Assembly: GCF_040436345.1 (NCBI RefSeq)
Contig: NC_133215.1
Span: 25,583,806 to 25,647,805 of the forward strand
DNA from: Pagrus major
Lineage: Eukaryota; Chordata; Actinopteri; Spariformes; Sparidae
Direction of reading: 5' to 3'
DNA length: 64,000 bases
A program made the translations under genes and the position numbers. Position 1 is the first letter of the stretch, and each line of letters opens with the position of its first letter. This document shows, piece after piece, positions 27,617-38,700 of this stretch. The notes under the pieces were generated by a model, which did no database searches, had not been told where the DNA came from, and worked only from the letters and a program-made list of their open reading frames with translations.

Positions 27617-30600
27617 TCAGACGGTTCCGGATAAATCCAAACCAAACCAAAGTGATCTTGGTCTCACTTCTTTGGAATCACTGCGAGACCTGGAGTGACA
27701 AGCTGATCTATTGTTTGCACAGCTCTCTGTAGGTTTTCCTGTCGCATTTTTAGTTGCTGTAGGTTTATTTGTGTCTTTTCCAAGAGAGCCATCACCAGCT
27801 CTTTCAGATACTGTAGGCGGCAAAGGTTCGATGTACAGCCTAGAGCTGATGTCATGCTTGTGTTGGTCGTGTGCAGCTGAATGTCTTGAATCTGCAGGGA
27901 CTTTGGAGCAGCAGATGTTTTCATAGATAACAAGGGGAGCTCCACGTTCAGCTGCTGTAGACGCTGATATTGATGGGTCCTGTTTTGGGCGGTGAGTACA
28001 AGAGAACTTCTCTTTTTTTGTCGACTGTAGTTCTTCGCCAATCTCATCGTATTCACAGTCGACCTGTTTGAAAAGACAAAGGAAAAAATTAGCAAGTAGT
28101 GGTAGTAGTAATCCATACATAAACCAAAGTGTCAATACAAAAACTTGAGGTTTAATGATATCATTTGTTAATTAGTGAGCTTTAGAGGTGTTGCTAGGTG
28201 GATTCTTTTTTACCTTGGGATATAGGCAGCCTAGCTTGTTCTCCCTGTTCCCAGTATTTATCCAGAATGTAGCCTATAGACCTTATTCACACGGCAGACA
28301 TTTTCATTTTCATCACACTCAGGGTGAATGCTGGGTAATTCAATACCGCTCTGTTCCAGGTTACAAGTTACATAAATGTGGTAATCTGAAAAATTGTTGT
28401 CATTTCACAGTTTCCCAATCATTCAGCAACTGAAAAGATGGTGGACTGAAAATTTGGAGACACATTCGGCCATGTTTCAAGGTGAAACAACATATTTGAT
28501 AACTCATTAGCTGATGTTAGCATTTAACAACTTCTTAGCTAACATCACTGTTTAATTACATCCTGTCTGTTTCACTTCCAGGTTTAGACAAATGTCTCCA
28601 AGACGTGTGTTGATATTTCAGAATTAATTCATGCCTTTCCTAATCGTATCACATCAAAACAGTATTGTATCAAAAAGTAACATAAGCAAGAATGTCGCTG
28701 AATGCTAACGTCAACTGTTGCCTAACGGAAGCTTATCAGCTGTCAAACCTGTTGTTGAAATATGGTACGATGTCCCTCAGACTCTTTACAGTTGGTGATC
28801 AATCAGAAAGCATTGAAATGATAACAATTTGTCAGATTACGTATGTTTATATAACACAGCAGTATGACGTTTGAGAGTGATGTCAGAGGAAAATGGCTGC
28901 TGTGTCAATATGGTCTATTTGGCTCAAAGACATGAGACTGTCGTCTTCTTATCTAACTCTCAGCATCATTTCAGATTTCAAACTATTCGTTCAATGCGAC
29001 ACCGCTGTATCGATGACAGTTATCTTTAATTGTGGTTTTAAAACACCCCTTGATTCAAAAATAAAGAGAAATGTGTACTGATTTTTGGAAAACCCCTGTT
29101 CATACATTGAGTTCTGAAACCAGGAAAAGAAACTTGATCGTCATTAGCTTCATTTTATTGTCTGTTAAGACGATGGTCATGTGTCTCTAGGAAGACAGTT
29201 GTGCTATTAAAAAACACTCTGACATGCTGAGCCTCAGTTTCTGTCTCGTACCTCTCTTTCATCTGCACTGACGAGGTCTGTGTTGTTGAAGCAAACTTGT
29301 GGTCGAGGTTCGGAGTTTTTTCTGTGCTTTCTGAAGCAGATCACCAACACCCAGATAGTGAGCATGACAACAGCCCCGATGGTAGCGTACAACACAGTGC
29401 CTGACCAAAAACAAAGATGAGAAAGATGAGTCAACAATTTTACATATCCACAAATAGCCAGCTGATTTTCACATAATAACTGTGCACGTCAGATTATAAG
29501 ATAGAAACTCACCTGTGCTGATGTTTTGATCTACTCTGTCAGTGTAGTTTGACGCTGTAAGGTTGGATAGAAAATCACTTTCTGTGAGTTTATGTTTATC
29601 TATGATCCGTATTTGTAAGGACTAAACTATAACAAAGTTGTCTTCCTACCTGTTGAAAGATTTGTTGCAGGTGTTAATAGTGTTGAGTTGGAAATATTCT
29701 GATACGTCCATGTGGGAGAGAGTTCAGAAATGATAGTTGTCTCGCTTGCAACAGCTGTATGGGGAAAAGTGGAAGAGGAAGTATTCAGAATCTTTACTAA
29801 GGTAAAAGTATCAACAACAACAACTTAAAAACACCATGTTACAAATAAAAGCCCTTCATTCAAAGTCCTACATGTGTAAGTTAACAAAAATGTAAAATGT
29901 CCCCTGTGAATGATGTATTATTATATATATCAGACTGTTGATTAATAGGGTGGTAGAAGGAAAAAAGTTCTGGGTCTGGAATCCTGCCTTATCTCAGTTC
30001 AGGATGATATTTATGATTTCTGGTATTGAAGACAATCAAGTGCACAGTTTTAGTTCTTAATGGAGAAGTCCACCCATAAAAGAAAATTTTGTCATATCTA
30101 ATCAACCCCCAATCCAATGGAAAATCAGGAAAAAAGAAAAAAATATATTTTAAAAAAATGAAAAATAATAATTTCATACAGCTTGTCCGGTGTAAACCGG
30201 CAGGGTCTGCCACCAAAGTAAAGCAGTATTGTAAAATTGTGTTGTCCTTTGTTTATCTAGTTTTTTCAGTTATTAAACCAAAGAGGTTTTGTTTATAAAT
30301 ATGTCAATGAAGATCTTTCTCTTCTGATTAAAAAAATTCCAAAACTACATAGTGCACCTTTAACATTTCAAAACAAGTCCCCATCTACTTCAATTTTAAG
30401 GAGAATGCTGCAACGCTGTTTTGCAGTGAAGCTCCAGAAATGTTTTGTGGACTATGAAACTTCACCCCCATCAGCACGGGGATGAGCAGATAATTAGTAC
30501 ATTTCATTTTTGGGTTAACTAATCTTGGAAATGGTTGCTTCTGAATTCTTAGGAATTGCTCCTATAACAGGAAGCTTTTTCATAACTTTGAAACTCAAGA

Positions 30601-31412
30601 TAAGGCAAGAAAATATAATATATAATACTACTTTCTAAGATGTCACAAGCCAAAAAGATTGAGAGATGCATTGCATTATATAAACGTATTAATATTAATA
30701 ACATTAATCTGAGTAACAACTGTGAGAGATAAATGCAGTGGAGTAAAAAATATGTTTACCTTTGAAATGCAGTGGACTTGAAGTACAACATAAAATGTAT
30801 GTATTCAAGTTTACAAACACAAATACCTCAAATTTGTACTGACAGCAAGCCCAGTACTTAAGTAAATGCATTCAGTTACATTCACCACTGTTGTGGAAAT
30901 TGCAGAGACAAATATAAAAGTAATCAGTGTGTCAGTGTGAGGATAAATCTTATTCAAGGTGAGAGTGATGAGATCTTGCACGTACCCTCCTTAACAGTAA
31001 GTTGTACTCTGGTGTATGAATCAAATCCAGGCCTGTCCACCCCACACCAGTATCTCCCCGAGTCTGACAGCTGGAGCTGACTGAAGGTCACAGTGAAGGC
31101 TCCGTCCCCAGAGTCCACCAGAATTATATTTCCCGACTCCGCTCTTCTACCAGACTCTACGGTAACCAGTATATCTTCAGGCACTTCACATGGATCCTTG
31201 CAGAGGTATTTATGGTTTTTCCAAGCTAATCTGTGTCGACACTGGAACGAGACTTCACCCCGCTCGAATCCCTCTACATTGATGCTTGCTCCCACTGTCC
31301 ACAATTAAATCATGTGAGAAAAAGTTCAACAATCTCAGAGTTACATTTATGTATGTGTATTATTGGCACACTTACCATATAGAAGGCAACAGAAGACATA
31401 AATGGTCTTCAT
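27617..31412 (-). CDS. CD300/pIgR-like Ig receptor B, long ITIM tail
   Basis: Predicted type I receptor, 362 aa, six coding exons: 31412-31376 (signal MKTIYVFCCLLY), 31294-30986 (Ig), 29754-29650 and 29554-29513 (Ser/Thr-rich stalk with NIS/NST sequons), 29400-29252 (transmembrane), 28063-27617 (tail). The Ig domain (about 13-115) has VSFQC, KYLCKDPC and SDSGRYWCGVD. The membrane segment is about 167-189, uncharged, followed by FRKHRK. The 148-residue last exon gives a much longer tail than its neighbours. It carries EYDEI (Tyr about 219) and the canonical ITIM VIYENI (Tyr about 261); RLYIEP is not canonical. The last two-thirds of the tail is polar and Lys/Ser-rich without a recognised domain. 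Introns are phase 1 except the last (phase 0). A second poly(A) site could give a short-tailed form. Confidence 0.86.
28276..28919. mobile_element. MITE copy in receptor B last intron
   Basis: Inverted ends: agaccttattcacacggcag at the left and, at the right, tggctgctgtgtcaatatgg followed by tctat. Same family as 6307-6624 but longer (about 640 bp), with extra gctaacgttagc-like internal sequence. Confidence 0.65.
29154..29159 (-). promoter_or_regulatory. Alternative poly(A) signal inside gene B
   Basis: AATAAA on the minus strand, about 95 bases past the donor of the membrane exon. Read-through of that donor meets a stop at 29234-29236 after VRDRN. Together these would allow a short isoform without the ITIM tail. 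Use is unproven. Confidence 0.4.
30057..30518. mobile_element. TTAA MITE with a second MITE inside
   Basis: Outer ends (cttaatggagaagtccaccc and the complement of catttttgggttaac) match the family at 22393-22913. Inside, about 30095-30365 is a copy of the ctatgtagttttgg family, ending ctacatagtgcacctttaa. In intron 2 of receptor B. Confidence 0.6.
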
Positions 31413-32060
31413 TCTGATGAATAAAAAGCCAGTTCTTCCTTATTCTGTGTTTTCCCTCCACGTTTTGTACATTAATTTAATATTTATACCTGTTTAAAAA
31501 AAAAAGAAAGAAATGTCACTTAAGACCTGAACAGTGGTGAAATGGTTCATCACGCTCTCCCCTCTGCACACCGTGTGCACTTGACATGGCTTCTAGATAA
31601 GCTCTCAATTCTTTTGCTGTCTTCCTGTGGTTTTGACTGTACAGGCACGGAAGACGGGGGCTGTCATCAGACATCAACCCCCTTGATGTGTCAGGCAGTC
31701 CCACGCTTTGTTTCATAGCTGCCACTTTCTTGTATCCTCATTTTGAAATTCAGGTGAATGTTAAAGCAAAGCAGGAATTGAAATTGTTGAAAATGTACAT
31801 CACTACAATAACATATCAAATTACACTTCTCTTCACATCTACCACTGATATGTAGATAAACAATTCAAATTAAGCATATGAAAACAAAATGAAGTTCACT
31901 TTGGTACTGAGAATGAAAAGTTGCACAGGTGCTTCATCATCAGCGTTTTTATAATAATGTATTATAAAATGTATCCCCTGATTTGCTGTATAGCAGTTCC
32001 AGCATATGTCTAACCTGCATTTTTACTGTTTTGGTTCACTCTCACCGCTCTCATGGGACT

Positions 32061-32101
<41 letters not shown>
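32061..32101. repeat. (TTG)n microsatellite
   Basis: About 13 uninterrupted ttg units. Confidence 0.9.
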
Positions 32102-32418
32102 ACTAGCTTAGCACAAAACAGCTGACAGACATGGTTAGTAACTAGCTGGTGAACATAGTGACACATTGAAAAGCTAAAGCGCCACATACTGTATGTCCAT
32201 CAGGAGTTGGTGGAGACCAAAACAGAGCTAAAAGAGAGCGAATATTGAACTCACATTCATTAGGTGGACAGAAACGCAACTCCAAGTGATTGATAATGTT
32301 GCTCTGTGACTGCTGGATGTCTAAATAATCTGTTTCCTCACAAATTCTCCATATCAGCTTAAAAGGTGATGTCAATGTTGTGTCCATTGTTTCTGCCCAA
32401 ACAAATGTTTCATTGTGC

Positions 32419-32757
32419 TTAAAGCAACATTATGTAGAAATTGCATGCGATTTGGCACCCCCTACAGTTTCTGAGTGCAACACCACTGTCGTAAATTCAA
32501 ATCCCAACTTTGTAACAATTTGTTAGATGTAATGTAGGTGATAACTACAAATAAAACTCATTACATCAGAACACTGATACACTACGTGTTGAAAATGTGT
32601 ATCTTGAAGTAAACATGTCTGTAACGCTGTGATCCTGCCCTCTCACTGTGTGCAGGAACAAGCAACAGAGACACCATTCACCCTATTACGGGACACTGTA
32701 CCATCAAAATTGTTTTTAAGCTGTAATTTCTAAGAAAAAAGTTGCATAATGTTGCTT
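32419..32757. mobile_element. MITE, 'acattatgtagaaatt' family
   Basis: Left end TTAAAGCAACATTATGTAG; right end gttgcataatgttgct is its inverted counterpart. Copies at about 20282-20700 and 61795-62046 (inverted). Confidence 0.65.
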
Positions 32758-33815
32758 CAGAGGAGTAGTTTGACATTTTTGAGAGAAACACAATTGCTTT
32801 CGAATGGACAGCTAAACAAGGAGGTTGATACTACGATTTCCATTACATATGAAGCTACAGTCAACAGCTGGTTAGCTTAGCTTAGCATAAAGCTTGTAAT
32901 AGCTATGTCCATACCCCACCAGGAATTGTGGTTTTTATACTTATTGAACTGTTTTGTATGGATTAAACATATGTAATATTAAGAATTATTGAGCTTTAGA
33001 GGTTCTGGTAGGTGGATTTTACAGGTTACAGGTGGACTATTCTAACACAACCTGACTTTTCTCCACTGTCAGCGCTGTGGAGAAAGCTCGGAGGTTGTGG
33101 TCGTTGTTTCCTGTTGAAAAAGCTAACATGCAGATAGCAAAAGGCTTTGTACCCATAGTCTACATCCGGTCAGACTACGGTTGGACACATTCAGGTAGCT
33201 CCCTGTTTCCAGTATTTATGTTATTATTGTTATTATTACCCAAAATGTATAACTATTGCTTTAACAGTAGTTAATTAACAGACACCCACCGACAATCATA
33301 AGCACTTCTTGATCTATATGTAAGCTATATAAGCTAAACAAAATAAGAAAACACTGCAATGTTGTTTTTTAGTGCAAACATTATGGAATATCTCAAAGTG
33401 AGTCATGAATGTTTTCTGATAGCTAGTGTCTAAAAATATAATGGCAAAACACGTTCCGACTGGGCCTTTAGTTGCACTATATGTCAGTGTAAAAGGCAGA
33501 AAATGACTCTATTGTTATTTAAAGAACAAGTGGCAGACATAGAGGCAGCTGCACACATATCAGTCATTGTGTTTGAGTCACCCTTCACACAGTTTGTAGT
33601 AAAACAGCATGAGGAGAAGTGGCTCGAGAGGTTTTCTCCACCCATGTGGGCAGAGGTGTTAGAAAAGGCCTTTTCTATGCAGCCTCCTCACATCCTTCCT
33701 GGAAAGTTCATGACTCACAGTGATGTTAAGTAATAAGCACGGTTCAGCAGACTTGTGCATGTGTGCCGTAATAACATATATACCACATCAAAGTTGTCAT
33801 ATTTTCAAACACAAA

Positions 33816-34019
33816 TTAAAGGTGCAATATGTGTCAGATGACAGAAATGACAGATATGACATATTTATACTTGATACTGGACTGCTAGCTGCGCAGCTAA
33901 CCAAGCTTTCTAGCTAAAGGCAGCTGAAGTTAGCAGTAGTCACTCCGGTGAAACACTGCCCCCCATTCTTTTTCGATTTACCTTTGCCAGAGGCCAATTT
34001 TTACATATTGCACCTTTAA
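33816..34019. mobile_element. TTAA MITE, 'ggtgcaatatgt' family, intact copy
   Basis: Left TTAAAGGTGCAATATGT; right end ttacatattgcacctttaa is its complement. 204 bp. Partial copies at about 5258 and 17300-18083. Confidence 0.8.
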
Positions 34020-35389
34020 TTCTTTTCATGTTTGCTTTTGACTGATTAATAATGGGTCAAATCCAAAAATGAGTTAAACGTATTCTTTTGGAAAAAATGA
34101 ATACAATTAATCATGCTAAGCAACAACAAAAACACCCACAGCACCATTTTATATGGTAAATGGTGTTGGTGCTGTTTTGTTTCTTATGCCAGTGCATGCA
34201 GATGTCTGCAAACAACAATATACAGTATGTTTAAAGACCATTCTGCCCTCTATTGCATTTGATTTCTTCATGACAATACAGGAACAAGACAGAGACAAGT
34301 AGGGACTAAATAAATGGCAACAAGTCTCGTGAGTGTTTGCAATGTTATCTTTATGAACATATTGCACATTTTCTTCAGGAATCATGGCCATTAAGCTACC
34401 AGGGTTAGTTGTGAGAGGGAGTAATGGTCATGTTGAATTTTAACTTGTGTGTACAGTAGCACCCTCTGCAGGTCTGACTACAACACTACTGTGAATTATA
34501 TAAAGAGAAACTCGGCATCTGAAACTCTTTACAGCCCTAATACAGTGTCTAATGTATCAGCAACCTGTTTGTATGGAAGATTTAAAAATGCCTAAAGTAA
34601 AAAAAAAATTAAATAAAAGAAAATAAAAAAATAAAATCAAACTAAAGGAATAAACAATAAACAATACAAACCATTGTATGCATTTCTTATGCTTTTACTG
34701 TGTCACAATGACATGAAAAAGATTGCATTTACATGTCAGCCATTTTTGAGGCACTAAAACCAGGTATTTTAAGTCCAAACATGATCTTTTATCATATGAT
34801 CCAGACCCTAACTATGCTGTTTATATGCCTAAACCTACGCAGAACTCAAGCACAGCGTCAACATAAAATTGAAAATTGAAAGGTAATTGTTACATAAAGT
34901 TTTAACATATCCATAGGAAATGAAATGTACAAATTTAACATATCTGTGGTTTGCAGAAACGTCACAATGAAAAACAATTCATTTAGTTTTTAAAGGCGAA
35001 TTTTTTATGCCTAAACAAACCAAATAAACAAACTCCCTTTGTTTCCATGACTGAATAAACTGAATAAACAAACTGACTTTAAAGGACAACACAATTTCAT
35101 ACTGTTTTACTTTGTTTGTATTTGGCAGACCCCGCCACCTTTCTAGCTTCAAACTATGTTCTGGGACCTTATTTTCCTCTGAGAACAGCTTGTTTATTCA
35201 GTTATGGAAAAGATAAATATTTCTGAGTTTGTGTTATTACCTCACTGATATTAAGAGTTTGAATTTCTTCTCCAAAATTATTTAAACTTTTTATAGACAA
35301 AGGCAAACAAAAATATCATTAAAGGTAAAAGGTTGATTATGACATATTGAATTCATACATAAAAAGAAAGTACAAATTACAATGTGAGT

Positions 35390-35395
35390 TTTATT
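35390..35395 (-). promoter_or_regulatory. Candidate poly(A) signal of receptor gene A
   Basis: AATAAA on the minus strand, about 360 bases past the gene A stop. Confidence 0.45.
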
Positions 35396-35756
35396 TCATT
35401 TATCATTCATAATTTAATTTTCTTGCATACCTGTATGACCATATATTATTGTAGTTAAATCCTGCAAATCTACCTGCCCACACCTTTCATCTTTTCATCA
35501 TGTGTCTAGCTGAGGCTTCTTCAACATGTTAAAATCTCACTGATCTTATTCCCATTCTGAAGAATGTCCAGGACAGCAAGGATATCACTGATAATTATCA
35601 TTGCAAAAGCCTGTATTATACTGCAAAGAATTTAGTCTTGTACAAACATACACATTGTAAAGGAATAATATATATTTGAGCCAAAATATAGTCATATGGT
35701 CAATACAATGAAGAGGCTCAGGTCAGATTTGAGCTTAGAAACAGAAGAAACCCTGT

Positions 35757-38700
35757 TCAGTCCAGACTCTTGTGATCGAGTGCCTGGTAGGCGTCAGCAT
35801 ACTGGGAGTCATCCTGAGCACTGGACTCTGGATCAGCATCCTGCTGTAAAGACTGCAGCCCTACTGCAGCCTGAGTGGAGGCAACATCTGCATTTCCCTC
35901 ACAGCAATCAGCCTGTAAATAATGAAAAATGTAATTTATCTGAGCAGTAATTCTTTTAAAAGTCATTCAAGAAAGACATTTTAATCAAAATATAAAAAGG
36001 TTATGGTAAAGGTAACTCACCTCGCCCTTGTTTGCGTCAGGTTTGTTCTGATGTTCTGAAACAGATAAGCAACAGGAAATATTTAAGATCACACTGTGGA
36101 GTAGAACTAGTGTGTGCACTTTTATATCTTTATGCACCGGTCACCTCACCAGGGTTACTCCGGAAGTGTCTGTAGAATATCAGAGGTATAATAGCACAAA
36201 CCAGAAGAGCCAGGCTCACCGAGACAATGATGACGACTGTGGTGTCTGCCAACAACAGAAACAGACATACATGTGTGCTGGTGACCAAACAGTTTACACT
36301 ACTATAACAAAATGACAAAATAGTCCTGTGCTATGGTGGCCCTGTGGTCCAAATCACAATATAAAATAAAAAAAATAAAATAAATAAAATAAAATAAAAT
36401 AAAATAAAAAATAAAAAAACACAACCACAACAGTTTTGACCCATTTTCAGTTGATTTTCTACATATAAATACTAATTATGATACTACAGTTTTTTTCGAT
36501 TGCTAAGACGCATTGGTCGAAACTGAAGCGACATGTTCAAAACTCTTAACACAGTCTGCAAAACAGAAATGCATGTGGGCTAAACTGTGTCTCACTTTTC
36601 ATTGCTTTCAGACGAAGTGCATTCAGTGACCACAGTTACCAGAATGGATGAAGTCTTTTCTCATTCACTAGTTCACACCTGCAAAACACTATGCTTTAAC
36701 AGCACATTTTTCAAATGCTAACACACTCTGTTCAAAACAGTTAAAAACACACTCAAAACAGAATGATAGGGGAAAAAACACGGGGAATTTCTGCTGCAGC
36801 CACATTGAAATCTATTGAAAATTATATCAAAATATTGACAATAAAAATAAATAAAACCAAGGGCGTAGGTTTGGTCTCAGCTTTGGTAGTGACATTACCA
36901 GGGGTGGACTGGGACAAAAATTCAGCTCTGGCATTTTCTGTCCAGACCAGCCCACTATATTATCAGCGGACACCACGAAGAAGTCCACAAATCTCGTGGC
37001 GTCCTTTCTCACACATACTACAAAGGAGAGTCATATTCCTTGATAGCAGTTAACAAATAAAGCACGTAGCTATGAACTCAAGGACTAAAACTGACAGCTA
37101 TAGCAATCAACCAATCAATCTTTGTTCATTATAGTGTCAAATCACAACAGAAGTTATGTTATGACCAGGGGTGGGACGAGACTAACGGGAAGAACCCAAA
37201 ACCAGAGACGGGGTGGAGTTTTTCTCACATCATTACTTACATTTGCACAACAGTTGGTGCATTTCTCAAAACAATTAGTACAAACTGCAAAACCTTGTTG
37301 ATAACCTGCAAAAGCATGTCACATGCTCAAAATAGAGGTCATTCCTCAAAACCAAGTATTCCTATCAATGAAAGTGTGTGTGTCATAAAAAAAAGTCCTG
37401 ACACCATCATTTATGAACAAGGTAGTCAAATGGCTTTGTCGTGTTTTCATTAGGACACTTTACTAGTGTTTCCCAATGCAAAAAAGCCAGATCTTTGTGA
37501 CCTGAAAATGCTCAAGACTATACACTAACACTATACACAGCCATTTGAAAACTACAGCAAAAGTAACACATTTACACACAAATTATACCTATTAGATAGT
37601 TATCACCTCAGTAAACAATAAATGAATTGAAAGATTACAATAAATTCAATGGTAAATATTGCAAATTAAATTTATTATTTGCTATAGGTTTACTTGTGTT
37701 TTGTATGTCTGTTTACAGCTCATCAGGCCACGTGAATGTTTACTGTTGCTATGGCAACAAGAGACCGCTGACGTTAGCATCTGTTAGCTAGCTTAGCTAA
37801 ATCATCTGAACAATAATAACCCATAATATCACAATTCGGCGTATTTGAACAAAATCAACCACAACTACCAACAGTCACAGCCCTTTAACTCTGGGCTGAT
37901 GTGCTGCCACATGTTAGATTGTCAAAGTTAGAAAATAACGGCTTCAGTCCCTGAGGAGCTACGTTAGCATTAGCATTAGCTGCGTTCATCAGTATGTTAG
38001 TGAGGTCGCATCACATTCAATGTAAAAGCGTCTTTTACTTTGTTTTGGACGTGTCTCAAACATTCAGCCGAGCCAGCCCCAGGCTGACGTTACTGACCCT
38101 GTCTGCCTCCACTCGCTCATCATCGTCAGGTCCTCCTCCCTCGTCTCCCGGCGCAGCAGCACCTGTGGCTGCTGGCGGGTCGGTGTCACTGGTCCCGGCA
38201 CCAAAAAGCTCCGTCAACTTCGCACATTTAGCAGCCTCCACCTCCAGAGACTTCAACTTTTTAATCGCTGTTTCTCAGCTGTTTCTTCCTCTTATCCATT
38301 TCAAGTAGCGGACACAGTTTGGAAGATGCTCACTACTACCACTCACTAACGTTACTACTGGCTCAGCAGCAGACAAATATTGGTAGTGACTATTTTGCAA
38401 TCCTCGAACATTGGTTGTGACATGTCACGACCATCTATATAGAAACCTACGCCCATGAATAAAACGAAGATGCAATTCCAAACAGCTGATGGTAGTTTTC
38501 ACTGAAAACTGATTCAGGTGATCTGCGTTTGGCCTCATTAGAAAGCATATACAAAAAGAGTGGCTTCTGATTCTTTTTCCTGTGCAAGTATGGATCAAAG
38601 AGCAGCGGGTGAAGTTGGTAGAGAGAGAAGAGCAGCCAGGAGAGGAAGGAGAGGAAGACCAAGAGCTGTGGTCTCTGATGAAATCAGGGCCACAGTAATT

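Larger units (their letters stand above)
31413..35389. other. Intergenic between receptors B and A
   Basis: No supported gene. Repeats: (ttg)n at 32061-32101, MITEs at 32419-32757 and 33816-34019, and a copy of the ctatgtagttttgg family at 34989-35293. The open frame at 33503-33733 is discussed as a weak finding. Confidence 0.5.

Noticed and set aside
24917-35389. Search for a seventh Ig receptor
   Set aside because: Scanning both strands for the YWCG motif and its complement showed only the six Ig exons listed.
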